From: Thermodesulfovibrionales bacterium
Lineage (GTDB): Bacteria > Nitrospirota > Thermodesulfovibrionia > Thermodesulfovibrionales > Dissulfurispiraceae
Assembly: GCA_020062545.1 (NCBI GenBank)
Contig: JAGUWD010000007.1
Span: forward strand, 124,001-188,000
Length of the DNA: 64,000 nucleotides
Reading direction: 5' to 3'
Both the position numbers and the translations under genes were made by a program. Shown piece by piece: positions 48,429-57,263 of this stretch; position 1 is the stretch's first letter, and each line of letters begins with the position of its first letter. The notes beneath the pieces are model-generated. The model did not search any database and had not been told where the DNA came from. It saw only the letters and a program-made list of their open reading frames with translations.

Positions 48429-49355
48429 CTATATACTGCCGAGGGTTTTATACAATCCTATGACAAGTTCTGTCATTCTGTCATAATCAAGTGTTTCTGC
48501 AGTATCTCCTGGAGCATGATAATTGGGGTTCCTGTAGAATGATGTGTCTGTGATCATGAATGCGGGAAAGCCGAACTCCCAGAAACCCCAGTGGTCAGAG
48601 AAATTAACGCCTGGAATAATGGAAACAGCATTAAGGGATTCTATGGGTATAGCTGATGCCGATTTAAATAATTTTTTGACCCTCATGGTAAATGATCTTG
48701 ATGAAATATTTCCCACAAATGCAATAAAATTGCCTTTATCTGGGTAAAACCATTTAAAGATAGGGAATGGGTAATACTGAGAATTTTTTCTGTCAGAGTA
48801 ATATCCGAGCATTTCGAGGGAAATCATTCCATAGACTCTAATTTCTTCTTCCTTAAGACTTTTTGCGTAGATGTAGCTTCCCATATTTTTCGTCATAAAT
48901 ATTGGAGGCTCCTCAAGAGTGAATGCAACGAAACGGACTGTCCTTTGCAAAGGCTTTGATGCGGTTAGTCTCGCCAGTTCAAGAAGGCCTGCCACTCCGC
49001 TCGCATTGTCGTCTGCGCCTGGCGTGTCGATGACAGTGTCATAATGCGCTCCGACTACAAGTATTCCATCTTTAGATTCCTTTGAACCTTTTATTTCACA
49101 TATTATATTGTAATAAATATTGCCTTGATAATTGAAAGGCTGCCTTTTTACAGTGCAGCCATAGAAGCGGAATTTGCCTTCGATATAATCGGCAGCTTTA
49201 TTGAGTTTATCGATATCCCTGTAACTCCTTTCCCCTATGTCATGAGAAAGATACTTGACAGTTGCAGCGAGATTTGATTTTATGCTTTCCATTGTTATTC
49301 CTTGTACAGCAGATACGCTGAAAAATATAAAGAGCAGTATTACAAAAACTTTCAC
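48429..49355 (-). CDS. Exported M28-family zinc aminopeptidase
   Basis: The 308-residue protein has a signal peptide (FVILLFIFFSVSAVQG) and the M28 motifs: GAHYDTVIDTPGADDNASG (zinc His and bridging Asp, about 107-125), LEEPP with the catalytic Glu, SLEMLGYYSD, and a final HAPGDTAETLDYD that carries the last zinc His. It should cut amino-terminal residues from peptides in the periplasm or outside. Convergent with parA, seven bases apart. Confidence 0.93.
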   Translation of the reverse strand: MKVFVILLFIFFSVSAVQGITMESIKSNLAATVKYLSHDIGERSYRDIDKLNKAADYIEGKFRFYGCTVKRQPFNYQGNIYYNIICEIKGSKESKDGILVVGAHYDTVIDTPGADDNASGVAGLLELARLTASKPLQRTVRFVAFTLEEPPIFMTKNMGSYIYAKSLKEEEIRVYGMISLEMLGYYSDRKNSQYYPFPIFKWFYPDKGNFIAFVGNISSRSFTMRVKKLFKSASAIPIESLNAVSIIPGVNFSDHWGFWEFGFPAFMITDTSFYRNPNYHAPGDTAETLDYDRMTELVIGLYKTLGSI

Positions 49356-49383
49356 TTCAATAAGTAAACCTCTCGCATATTTA

Positions 49384-49821
49384 TCAATCTTTCCCTAAAA
49401 TCAAATCAACCATCGTCTTTCTGGGCTGGCAGAAAAGTTTTTTAACTCTCTCGCGGTATTCATCGGGCGTAACATGCTCCTGATGCGTGCCTATCACTAT
49501 CTTAATATTCGGGAATGCTTCTTCAAGGGCAGATTTGTATTTTTCTTTGAAGGGGCAGAGCGCCTTCATGCAATATGTAAAGTGTATCGCGTCCACTCTG
49601 AATTCTGTCAGCGCCCTGATGCGCTGCAATAATTTATCTGCCCCTGTTAAAGTAGGGCATCCAGGACAGTTGATAATTCCGACCAAATCTAACGGCTCAT
49701 TCTTCGGATAATCCGCAAATGCTCCTCTACGCTTTCTGAAATCCGCAAGACAGCTTGCCGACGAGCAGCCTAAATCCTGCGTTGCATTGCTGCAAGTAAG
49801 TATTCCGATTCGCGCCATCAA
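49384..49821 (-). CDS. CGGC-domain protein
   Basis: The 145-residue protein has the pattern of the CGGC domain family: ILTCSNATQDLGCSSASCL near 7-25, GIINCPGCPT near 48-57 and HFTYCMKALCPFK, giving at least seven conserved cysteines. A metal-binding role has been proposed for the family; the function is unknown. GGAGGG precedes the ATG. It lies downstream of the mocR-like gene on the same strand. Confidence 0.88.
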   Translation of the reverse strand: MMARIGILTCSNATQDLGCSSASCLADFRKRRGAFADYPKNEPLDLVGIINCPGCPTLTGADKLLQRIRALTEFRVDAIHFTYCMKALCPFKEKYKSALEEAFPNIKIVIGTHQEHVTPDEYRERVKKLFCQPRKTMVDLILGKD

Positions 49822-49939
49822 TGCCCTCCTTTTTCAGTGCTATTTTACTTTTTCATATACTTCATCTGAATATTCCACAGTATAAGTCCTGCGCCTTCCG
49901 GCCTTTGCGGCAGCGATTTTTTGATTTCCCCTATATATG

Positions 49940-51355
49940 TCACAACCTGTCAGCAAGAGCGCCGATGATTTTAACAGCAGTTTTTATGTCCTCATTCCAT
50001 GTTGCGGCATTAAACCTGAGAAAATTTCGATATCTCCGTCTTGATGAAAAGATGGGACCGGGGGCGAAGCTGATTTTCTTCTTCAGAGACTTTTCGTAAA
50101 GGTCGAGAGAATCGATATCCTCAGGCATCTCGATCCAGAGCACATGTCCTCCTGATGGTCGCGATACCTTTGTCCCTTCTGGAAAATACTTTATGACAGC
50201 CTCGGACATCAGACTTATGTTCCTTGCGTATATACTTCTTATTTTTCTTAAATGATGGTCATAGCCGCCGTTGGAGAGAAAATCCGCAATGGCCAGTTGC
50301 ATAGGCGTAGCCGTGGAGAGATTTGTTATGGACTTGAGCCGTTCGATTTCCTGTTTATATCTTCCAGGGATTATCCAGCCCACCCGGTAGCCAGGAGCTA
50401 TGGTCTTTGAGAATGATGAACACAAAAGCGCTATTCCCTTTTTGTCGAATGCCTTTGCAATCTTTGGCCGCTGGTATGAATATGCAATATCTCCATAAAT
50501 ATCGTCCTCAATAAGCGGGATGTCATATTTCGAAAGCATTTCCACCAGTTCTTTTTTTCTGTCATCAGGCATGCAGCTTCCGAGTGGATTGTTGAAGTTT
50601 GTGATAAAAAGACATGCCTTTATGGGGTTATGCTCTATTGCATAACGGAGCGTATCGAGATTGATTCCATCCCGCGGATGAGTCGGTATCTCAAGGGCTT
50701 TGAGACCGAGCATCTCAATTGCCTGAAGAAAGTTATAGTAAGTTGGCGATTCTACGGCAATGGTGTCACCTGGCTTGCAGATGACCTTGAGGGCGAGCAT
50801 TATAGCCTCCTGACAGCCCGATGTGATGACAATGTCATCAGGCGTTACAGTACATCCCGCAGTTAGGGCGCGGCGGGCAATCTGAACACGCAGTTCCATG
50901 CATCCCGGCACAAATTCATACCCGATATTTCTGAGTCTGTAATGTCTTGTTACTGAGGAAAGTGCGCGATTTATTTTATCGGCAGGCAGCAGTTCAGGAT
51001 TTGGAATGGCAGCTCCAAGTTGAATGAGATTTGGATTGCGGTTTGCCTTAAAGACCATCATAACAAGGTCGTTGATGCTCACCCTTGTGGGTTTTGTTGA
51101 GGGCTGCGATACGGCAATTTCAGACTGTTTATCCATCGGAGACGAGATGACATAATATCCTGACTGTGGACGGCACTCTATCAGACCCTGATCTTCGAGG
51201 AGACGGTATGCCTCCATGACTGTGGAGATGCTGACTTTCAACTGTTTGTTGAGTTTGCGCACTGAGGGAATCCTGTCTCCGGGGCGGAATGTGCCGCTCT
51301 CTATGAGATGAGAGATTTCATGCGCTACTTTTTCATAGAGCGTCAAACTTTTCAT
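49940..51355 (-). CDS. MocR-type regulator: GntR helix-turn-helix fused to PLP aminotransferase domain
   Basis: The 471-residue protein has a GntR winged helix (1-72, RPGDRIPSVRKLNKQLKVSISTV) and a fold-I aminotransferase domain with TSGCQEAIMLALK, NFNNPLGSCMPDDRK and SSFSKTIAPGYRVGW containing the PLP lysine. MocR regulators often sense PLP or amino-acid-derived ligands. A 10-bp perfect inverted repeat lies 83 bases upstream in the divergent gap and may be its operator. Direct aminotransferase activity cannot be excluded. Confidence 0.93.
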   Translation of the reverse strand: MKSLTLYEKVAHEISHLIESGTFRPGDRIPSVRKLNKQLKVSISTVMEAYRLLEDQGLIECRPQSGYYVISSPMDKQSEIAVSQPSTKPTRVSINDLVMMVFKANRNPNLIQLGAAIPNPELLPADKINRALSSVTRHYRLRNIGYEFVPGCMELRVQIARRALTAGCTVTPDDIVITSGCQEAIMLALKVICKPGDTIAVESPTYYNFLQAIEMLGLKALEIPTHPRDGINLDTLRYAIEHNPIKACLFITNFNNPLGSCMPDDRKKELVEMLSKYDIPLIEDDIYGDIAYSYQRPKIAKAFDKKGIALLCSSFSKTIAPGYRVGWIIPGRYKQEIERLKSITNLSTATPMQLAIADFLSNGGYDHHLRKIRSIYARNISLMSEAVIKYFPEGTKVSRPSGGHVLWIEMPEDIDSLDLYEKSLKKKISFAPGPIFSSRRRYRNFLRFNAATWNEDIKTAVKIIGALADRL

Positions 51356-51437
51356 GCATTAATGTTCTCCCCTTTTGATTCTCATTTTAGCTCTTTATAG
51401 TCAGCCTTACAAGATACAGTTTCCCGTCCTGCAAACC

Positions 51438-51469
51438 ATAACAGTTTATTATTTTATGAACTGTTATGA
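51438..51469. promoter_or_regulatory. Candidate operator between mocR-like and DUF2917 genes
   Basis: CATAACAGTT (51438-51447), twelve bases, then AACTGTTATG (51460-51469): a perfect 10-bp inverted repeat in the divergent intergenic region. It is a plausible site for the MocR-type regulator; MocR operators are more often direct repeats, so this is uncertain. Confidence 0.5.
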
Positions 51470-51526
51470 CAACAAAAGTGATTTTTTGAGTCTGTATCTT
51501 TTCCATTGCTCCGTTTAGACTTAAGC

Positions 51527-51823
51527 ATGAGACTAAATCCGTGCAATATTAAGGCAGGTTCAAACTTCTCAGGAACTATAGCACATGCCGGGGATAATCC
51601 CATCAAAATCTGCATGTATGAAGACTCAATGGTGAGACTGGAAAGAGACGCCCGCGGTATCATCATCGGATGCACTGAAGGAATCTTATGGATCACGCAG
51701 CAAGATGATTTCACCGATTACCTCCTCCATTCTGGAGAGCGCCTTACGATAAACAGAAAGGGGCTTGTTATCATCACTGCCCTTACCGATACTAAAGCCT
51801 TAATCAGCCTGTCTGAATTCTAA
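51527..51823 (+). CDS. DUF2917-like small protein
   Basis: From ATG 51527 the product has 98 residues (an earlier in-frame start at 51506 is possible). It contains GIIIGCTEGILWITQQDDFTD and the HSGERLTINRKGLVII segment, which resemble the cupin-like DUF2917 family, whose members follow the pattern G-x-LWIT-x-x-G-D. The function is unknown. It is divergent from the mocR-like gene and may be its regulated target. Confidence 0.7.
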   Translation: MRLNPCNIKAGSNFSGTIAHAGDNPIKICMYEDSMVRLERDARGIIIGCTEGILWITQQDDFTDYLLHSGERLTINRKGLVIITALTDTKALISLSEF

Positions 51824-51838
51824 ACGAATAAAGCAACC

Positions 51839-52042
51839 TCATTGTCCTCGCTTTCTTCGCATTGTAACCGATTCGCCGCCGATGCCCCAGTTATCGGTCT
51901 CCACTTCATCAATAACCACAACCGTTGTCTGAGGATTCTTGCCGAGGACATCAACGAGGAGTTGAGTCACGCCTTTGATGATCTGCGCCTTCTGCTCAAC
52001 CGTTGCACCTTCCTTCGTTATCTTGATATTTACATAAGGCAT
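51839..52042 (-). CDS. 4-oxalocrotonate tautomerase-family protein
   Basis: The 67-residue protein starts MPYVNIKITKEGATVEQKAQ, with the catalytic Pro1 exposed after Met removal, as in 4-OT tautomerases, and continues with KGVTQLLVDVLGKNPQTTVVVIDEV. The substrate is unknown. It follows the old-yellow-enzyme gene on the same strand, 14 bases apart, and probably shares its transcript. Confidence 0.92.
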   Translation of the reverse strand: MPYVNIKITKEGATVEQKAQIIKGVTQLLVDVLGKNPQTTVVVIDEVETDNWGIGGESVTMRRKRGQ

Positions 52043-52056
52043 AATAACTTCCCTTT

Positions 52057-53163
52057 CTATGCTGATTTTTTATTAAAAGTCACACAGTAAAACTTCCTTT
52101 CATTAATAGCAGCGCCAAAGCATTTATTGCATGATATGCATCTTGCTTTCTTCCTGTCGCCGGACTGCCATCTCTTTATAAGACCCGGTTCTGATATAAG
52201 CGGTCTGGAAATGCTGAAGAATTGCGCTGCTCCATCGCGATAAATATCCTCCATTACATCGAGTGAACGGAGGCCGCCAACAAGGATTATAGGACATTTC
52301 AAATAAGGCCTGAATTGTCCTGCATAATCCCTGAAATACGCCTCCTTTTCAGGACTGTTAATCCCGGCTCTCGCAGGCATAAGCTCCCCTGATGCAAATA
52401 TTCCTCCGCTTAACTCAATGGCATCGATACCTATATCTGATAACTTTTTGCAAACCCACAGGGAATCTTCGGTGGAAAGTCCGGCTCCTCCGTCAAAGTC
52501 CGATGAATTTATTTTCACCATCACAGGATAGTCCTTGCCGACTTTTCCTCTTACAGCATCGTATATCTCGAAGATTATCCTTGCCCTGTTCTCAATTGAA
52601 CCTCCATACTCATCTGTGCGCCTGTTTGAATAAGGAGAGAGAAACTGCGAAAGCAGATAGCCATGAGCAGCGTGTATCTCCACACCATCAAATCCTGCCT
52701 CTTTTGCCCTTTTTGCTGCCTCTGCAAATTCATTCACAACACGTTTTATATCATCCACACTCATCTCAACAGGCATATTGCTGGTTGCCCTCTCTTTCAC
52801 AGCAGATGGAGCCTCAAAGGGCATGCCGGTATCAAACATGCCCTGTGAGCCGCCATGGGCAATTTGCAGTACAATTTTACCTCCATGCTCATGGACTGCA
52901 TTTGTAAGACGTTTGAGGCCAGGGATTAAGGCATCGCTGTCAGCGCCGAGCTTGCCAAAAAGCGCCTTGCCCCTTTTGGTGACAAATGAATAACCGGTCA
53001 GTATAAGACCGACCCCGCCTTTTGCAAGGTCTCTGTAGATTTCAATTAGCGGTTCGGTTACTTCACCGTTTTCACCAGCCATCCCTTCCCATGTGGCCGA
53101 CCTCACAAAATGGTTTCTCATCTCCATGTTTCCTATAAATGCTCTCTGAAAAAGCTCGCTCAT
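52057..53163 (-). CDS. NADH:flavin oxidoreductase (old yellow enzyme family)
   Basis: The 368-residue protein has an FMN-binding TIM barrel with RSATWEGMAGENGEVT, QIAHGGSQG, GFDGVEIHAAHGYLLSQFLSP, SNRRTDEYGGSIENRAR and the phosphate-binding ILVGGLRS. It ends with cysteines CISCNKCFG, as in longer iron-sulfur OYE relatives (2,4-dienoyl-CoA reductase type), but the NAD domain is absent. It probably reduces activated double bonds. It follows the ferredoxin-nitroreductase gene by about 27 bases. Confidence 0.93.
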   Translation of the reverse strand: MSELFQRAFIGNMEMRNHFVRSATWEGMAGENGEVTEPLIEIYRDLAKGGVGLILTGYSFVTKRGKALFGKLGADSDALIPGLKRLTNAVHEHGGKIVLQIAHGGSQGMFDTGMPFEAPSAVKERATSNMPVEMSVDDIKRVVNEFAEAAKRAKEAGFDGVEIHAAHGYLLSQFLSPYSNRRTDEYGGSIENRARIIFEIYDAVRGKVGKDYPVMVKINSSDFDGGAGLSTEDSLWVCKKLSDIGIDAIELSGGIFASGELMPARAGINSPEKEAYFRDYAGQFRPYLKCPIILVGGLRSLDVMEDIYRDGAAQFFSISRPLISEPGLIKRWQSGDRKKARCISCNKCFGAAINERKFYCVTFNKKSA

Positions 53164-53190
53164 CGTTACTCCTCCTTTTTTATTTTAATA

Positions 53191-54015
53191 TTACAGCCAC
53201 TCAACCATGGCGGCATTTCGTTGCGGAATCCGGTGATACTTGTATTTCGGATAGCCGATCATCATCGCGCCGAAACAGGCGTTTCCTTCCGGTAATGCAA
53301 GCGCTTGCTGGAGCGGCGGCCATTGGGATGCCGCTATCATAAAGAAACCGGCCCAGCAGGTCCCGAGGCCGAAAGAGGGCGCTGCCAGATCAAGAAAAGT
53401 AAGCGCTATCGTGCTGTCCGTCTGCGCCATCATATAGTCCTTAGGCGCATGGGCAATTACAAGTCCGGGCGCTCCGCGGCTGATGAGGTCTATCCCCGCC
53501 TCCCACGCCTTCACAAAGCCTGGCAGGCGGTAGCTCTCTGCCAAGGGATGTTTCTCGCTGATCATATGCCGTATTAAATCCACAACCATCCCGGTCATAT
53601 TACGCACTCCCTCACGCGAATTGACTACGACCCATTTCACCTGCTGACTGTTCGTGCCTGTAGGCGCATACCTGGCGATGTCTAAAAGCTTTTCAAGCTT
53701 CTCACGACCTATCGCCTTGTCCTGGTATGTACGGATCGACCTCCTTGAGCGCATTAAGTGCTCAACTTGTTCCAGTCTGGGAAGTAAATCCTTCTGCACA
53801 GGTGCGCACTCATCTGATTTCATGGTCGCAAGAGACATGGCTCCGTGCGGGCAGACGGCTACGCAGTGTCCGCACCTGATACACATCTGTTCCGCTCCAT
53901 CCACCGGTGAAGGCGGCAAAGAAGCGTCTTTCATTTCGAGAATGCGCAGAGGGCATTCCGCCACGCATATACCGTCGCGCTTGCATTTCTCGCTATCTAC
54001 CACAAGCAGACTCAT
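53191..54015 (-). CDS. Ferredoxin-nitroreductase fusion protein
   Basis: The 274-residue protein starts with two [4Fe-4S] motifs, CKRDGICVAECP (12-23) and CIRCGHCVAVCP (45-56), then a nitroreductase FMN domain from about 85 with RRSIRTYQDKAI, ARYAPTGTNSQQVKW and the FGLGTCWAGFF region. It should take electrons from its clusters to reduce nitro or quinone-like compounds. The gene heads the operon with the OYE and tautomerase genes and is divergent from an HxlR regulator. Confidence 0.93.
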   Translation of the reverse strand: MSLLVVDSEKCKRDGICVAECPLRILEMKDASLPPSPVDGAEQMCIRCGHCVAVCPHGAMSLATMKSDECAPVQKDLLPRLEQVEHLMRSRRSIRTYQDKAIGREKLEKLLDIARYAPTGTNSQQVKWVVVNSREGVRNMTGMVVDLIRHMISEKHPLAESYRLPGFVKAWEAGIDLISRGAPGLVIAHAPKDYMMAQTDSTIALTFLDLAAPSFGLGTCWAGFFMIAASQWPPLQQALALPEGNACFGAMMIGYPKYKYHRIPQRNAAMVEWL

Positions 54016-54063
54016 GACTTCTTCCTCCTTTTTAAAGTTATTAACAGTCTCATAATTGTAACG

Positions 54064-54150
54064 ACATATTCATAAAATCCCTCCTAACCTCCCTTTTCCA
54101 AAGGGAGGGATAATACCCCTCTTTAGTAAAGAGGGGCGAGGGGAGGTTTT
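54064..54150. repeat. GC-rich double-hairpin repeat
   Basis: Two hairpins stand side by side: CCTCCCTTT with AAAGGGAGG and CCCCTCTTTA with TAAAGAGGGG, enclosed by CTAACCTCCC and GGGGAGGTTTT. Similar CT-rich palindromes occur inside the P-type ATPase gene (43366-43412) and at 59300-59375. It lies in the divergent gap between the nitroreductase and HxlR genes. Confidence 0.7.
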
Positions 54151-54194
54151 ATAATCCACGTCAGTTCTATTATGAAACTTAATAATATTGAATA

Positions 54195-54230
54195 TTGACA
54201 AACAATATCAGCATCAGTATACTTTGTCAA
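54195..54230 (+). promoter_or_regulatory. Promoter of the HxlR gene with overlapping inverted repeat
   Basis: TTGACA (54195-54200) and TATACT (54218-54223) are exactly 17 bases apart, a near-consensus promoter. TTGACAAA (54195-54202) and TTTGTCAA (54223-54230) form an inverted repeat that brackets it, a likely operator for autoregulation by the HxlR protein. Confidence 0.7.
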
Positions 54231-54283
54231 GTAGTTACATTTATGTTATACAGTTTCAAAAAGTAAACTATTGGAGGATTATC

Positions 54284-54592
54284 ATGGACGGAGGGATATG
54301 CCCTGTTGAAAAGGCATTAAAAATTCTTGGAAGTAAATGGACGATTTTGATACTGAGGGACCTTCTTTCAGGCAAGAAGAGATTTGGCGAACTAAGGAAG
54401 TCCCTTGAAGGAGTCAGCCCTAAAACATTATCTGCCAGGTTGCGATATTTAGAGGAAAAGGGCATTGTTGAAAGGAAAGTTTATCCTGAGGTGCCTCCGA
54501 GAGTGGAATATTCTTTGACTAAAAGAGGTAAAAGCCTTGGTTCAATTATCAAGAGTTTGAAAGCCTGGGGCGAGAGCTGCAGGATAAAATAA
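54284..54592 (+). CDS. HxlR-family transcriptional regulator
   Basis: The ATG at 54284, with GGAGG nine bases upstream, gives 102 residues. The winged helix has CPVEKALKILGSKWTILILR, LLSGKKRFGELRKSLEGVSPKTLSARLRYL and a wing with YPEVPPRVEYSLTKRG, the standard HxlR/DUF24 order, with the redox-type cysteine at residue 5. HxlR members often sense quinones or electrophiles, which suits the divergent nitroreductase and OYE genes. Longer in-frame starts lie over the promoter. Confidence 0.93.
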   Translation: MDGGICPVEKALKILGSKWTILILRDLLSGKKRFGELRKSLEGVSPKTLSARLRYLEEKGIVERKVYPEVPPRVEYSLTKRGKSLGSIIKSLKAWGESCRIK

Positions 54593-54641
54593 GTCAAACT
54601 TATATGTAGTCAAAAATATCGGAATTAGGTTAAAATCCGTC

Positions 54642-55112
54642 ATGAAAATAACGGGATATTTTTTATACAATCTGGTCATCGCCCTCTGGGTTGGTGGAAT
54701 ATCCATCTTTACATTTATTATCACCCCTGTTATATTCAGGTCCTTCGGGAGGGACACTGCCGGCGAGATTGTTGGCAAGTTGTTCCCTGTTTATTTTCCG
54801 TATAACCTCATACTCTCTGTGCTGGCAGGTATCCTCATTATTGTATTCGCCCTCGACAGGAATGCCTTTGCATATAAGGCATCGCTTTTCCTCATAGGGG
54901 CGGCTGTTGTTGCCAATCTCTTTCTGTGCTTTAAGCTCCATCCGGAGATCAGGGAGGTCAAAAGAGAGATTAAATCGTTTGAGTCTGTCCCTGATGAATC
55001 ACCTCTAAGGAAGAAATTCAGGAAACTGCACGGAATAAGCGCAACCATTAACCTCTTACTCCTTGCAGACGGTGTCACACTGCTGATGATTAGTTCTAAC
55101 CTGAAAAGATAA
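54642..55112 (+). CDS. DUF4149 membrane protein
   Basis: The 156-residue protein has four predicted membrane helices (about 5-27, 47-67, 75-95, 130-150) and the N-terminal pattern YNLVIALWVGGISIFTFIITPVIF typical of DUF4149, with LFPVYFPYN after it. The function is unknown. It follows the HxlR gene by about 50 bases on the same strand. Confidence 0.85.
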   Translation: MKITGYFLYNLVIALWVGGISIFTFIITPVIFRSFGRDTAGEIVGKLFPVYFPYNLILSVLAGILIIVFALDRNAFAYKASLFLIGAAVVANLFLCFKLHPEIREVKREIKSFESVPDESPLRKKFRKLHGISATINLLLLADGVTLLMISSNLKR

Positions 55113-55132
55113 ACACTTCGGACTACAACTTA

Positions 55133-55684
55133 TCAGCCTTTAAGACCATCTATCCACTCCGATGTTTTTATAACTTTGCTGAATCTCATCGCCTGAGTTA
55201 CCAATATTGCCCTGTGAAGCTCCTCATCGGTTACAGAGCCTGCATTGTTTGTGAAAGAAAGAGTCCCCGTGGCATCGGATAGAAACTCTACAGCGAATCC
55301 TAAGTGAAATGCCTGCCGTGCTGTGGTATCGCAGCATATCTGAGTCATATATCCGGAAATTACCAAAGTATCAATATTCCTCTCTCTGAGCCATGATTCC
55401 AATATTGTGCCTGTAAAACTTCCCGGCAAGTTCTTTTCTATTAAAATGTCACATGGACGTTTTGCAATCTCGGGATGAAGCTCCCATTCATGACTTCCCT
55501 TCCTGAAAACGGGAGAATCCGATGCCTTAGCCGTGTGTTGAATAACGATTACCGGAATGCCATATTCATTTGCAGCATCCATCGCCTTCAGGATATTCTC
55601 AAGGCTTCCTGCCGGATAGGACACCGGCAATTTGCCTGTAAAATATTCATTCTGAACATCGATAACCAATAATGCCCTTTTCAT
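55133..55684 (-). CDS. Isochorismatase-family cysteine hydrolase
   Basis: From ATG 55684 (GGAGG five bases upstream) the product has 183 residues with the catalytic triad of the family: Asp in [11 protein letters not shown], Lys in [11 protein letters not shown], and Cys in [14 protein letters not shown]. Members hydrolyse isochorismate, nicotinamide or other amides; the active-site surroundings do not tell which. It follows the cupin gene closely on the same strand. Confidence 0.92.
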   Translation of the reverse strand: MKRALLVIDVQNEYFTGKLPVSYPAGSLENILKAMDAANEYGIPVIVIQHTAKASDSPVFRKGSHEWELHPEIAKRPCDILIEKNLPGSFTGTILESWLRERNIDTLVISGYMTQICCDTTARQAFHLGFAVEFLSDATGTLSFTNNAGSVTDEELHRAILVTQAMRFSKVIKTSEWIDGLKG

Positions 55685-55696
55685 AAGTGCCTCCAC

Positions 55697-56020
55697 TTAT
55701 AAATAATCTTCCCTTATCGGGTACCACGCATCCACTGCCTTTGCAGGTTTATTCAAAACCTTTGCGCTATGCTCCTGATTGGAATAAATTATAACACCAT
55801 CGCCAGCTTTTAAAACCTTTGTCTCACCTTCAACTGTAAACTCCATTTCACCTTCAATAACATATGTTATCTGCTCATGAGGATGTTTATGTGATGGGAT
55901 TACAGCATTTGGCTCAAACTCAAAGAATGTCATCATGGTCTTATTGCCAGAGACAGCCCTGAGAGTAATGCCTTCAAGCACTTTTCTTGCCTTTAAATCC
56001 GATTCTTTAAAAAAGTTCAT
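55697..56020 (-). CDS. Cupin-domain protein
   Basis: From ATG 56020 (GGAGG upstream) the protein has 107 residues in a single cupin barrel: PSHKHPHEQITYVIEGEMEF supplies two His and one Glu of motif 1, and SNQEHSAKVLN the motif 2 His. It probably binds a divalent metal. The substrate is unknown; a role beside the isochorismatase-family gene 12 bases downstream is possible. Confidence 0.9.
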   Translation of the reverse strand: MNFFKESDLKARKVLEGITLRAVSGNKTMMTFFEFEPNAVIPSHKHPHEQITYVIEGEMEFTVEGETKVLKAGDGVIIYSNQEHSAKVLNKPAKAVDAWYPIREDYL

Positions 56021-56038
56021 TGTTGCCTCCAAAATTGC

Positions 56039-56737
56039 CTATAAGTATAGTTTTAACATTTTATTCGCCCCTTTCTGGAACTCAAAGGGCACTTCCACTA
56101 TTTCTACTTTTATGTCATCAGAATCAAGAGATGACAATATGTCATCCAAATAAAGATAAGGCTTAAAATCAAGACCGATGAGCGGAAATATCCTGATTTC
56201 GCCTGAGCATACCCTGAGAAACTCCTTTATACAGGCCTTATGAAAGTTGAAATCCAGTCTGTCGCCATACAGAAATAAAAAATTACTTGAAAGTACAAGC
56301 GAAAATGTTCTGTCGGAAAAGGGTAGATACGGCATCTCTGCCTGAACATAACGCCTTTCTTTTGAGCCGACGGGGAAATCATTTGCAAATATTTCTAAAG
56401 CCCTACTTCTCAATATCATAGCCTCATCCTTATCTTTGTAATATTTCCATACATAGAGATGCGATACTTCATCAAATTTTTCAAAGACATGCTGCAAGTC
56501 CTTCTTGCCTTTTTCCATAAGTTTATCAGCAGTCAGGTCATACAAAATATCACATGCTGTAACATCAATGCCCTTTTGATGCGCCTCTGCTGCGAACGAT
56601 GATGCACCGGCAGGACAGTCAAGTATTTGGCTTTGCCTTAACAGTGATTCATCAAGGCCGAACATATCCATATATTCGGCATAAGTCCTGCCGAAAAAGG
56701 CAATTCGGTCTATGTCCAGACAATTATGTTTTTTCAT
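56039..56737 (-). CDS. Methyltransferase-like protein, substrate unknown
   Basis: The 232-residue protein has LRQSQILDCPAGASSFAAEA near 34-53, a motif I variant with DCPAG where DxGxG is usual, and VTACDILYDL as motif II. The middle has AEMPYLPFSDRTFSLVLSSN, typical of class I SAM-dependent enzymes. The unusual motif leaves catalysis uncertain. It is followed 18 bases later by the cupin gene on the same strand. Confidence 0.82.
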   Translation of the reverse strand: MKKHNCLDIDRIAFFGRTYAEYMDMFGLDESLLRQSQILDCPAGASSFAAEAHQKGIDVTACDILYDLTADKLMEKGKKDLQHVFEKFDEVSHLYVWKYYKDKDEAMILRSRALEIFANDFPVGSKERRYVQAEMPYLPFSDRTFSLVLSSNFLFLYGDRLDFNFHKACIKEFLRVCSGEIRIFPLIGLDFKPYLYLDDILSSLDSDDIKVEIVEVPFEFQKGANKMLKLYL

Positions 56738-56758
56738 AAACTCCTCTTAATGCAGATT

Positions 56759-57190
56759 AACCCTGTCTCTGTCCAAACATCACCAGCACCACGCCTGCAA
56801 TTATTATCAGCATTGCGGTAATTCCCACTGTTGTAATCCGCTCCCCTGCAAGTATAACTCCTAACCCCACCGCGATAACAGTATTAACATATGCATAACT
56901 GGTTGCAAGTGCCGGTCGTGCCTTGCTTAAGAGATGGGTATAGGCGCTGAAACCTATCAGCGACCAAATGCCATCAAATAAAACAGATCTCCCGCTGGAA
57001 CACCTCGAATCCTTAAAACGATATAGAGCCCAAGGCCTGTTGTCAAAAAGGGTATTGCAGCCATAATGAAAGGCGGAAAACCTTCCAATGCTATGCGAAT
57101 AGCAAGATAGGTTGAGCCCCAGATGAAATAGACAGAGAGCAAGGCTATCAATACTTTGACTCTTGTGTCTTTATCTTTTAAATCGCTCAC
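56759..57190 (-). pseudogene. EamA/DMT-family transporter remnant
   Basis: The first 60 or so codons from 57190 encode the start of an EamA transporter (VYFIWGSTYLAIRIALEGFP). The frame ends after LFYLMAFGR. In another frame, from about 56970 to 56759, the C-terminal part continues with ATSYAYVNTVIAVGLGVILA and IIIAGVVLVMFGQRQG. The central 150 or so residues are gone and the junction is frame-shifted. This is a decayed gene, not a short protein. Confidence 0.85.
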
Positions 57191-57263
57191 TTTATTTATA
57201 GCTCCTATTCAATAACTATCGGCAACTGCACTTTTTCCTCCAATGCCTTTAATACCGCCTCTT

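Noticed and set aside
49843-49939. 32-codon GTG-started frame after the mocR-like gene (begins VTYIGEIKKSLPQ)
   Set aside because: No ribosome-binding site and no recognisable pattern; too short to support.
54188-54283. Upstream start for the HxlR gene
   Set aside because: The extra 32 residues are encoded by the promoter region; GGAGG and the family start fit ATG 54284.
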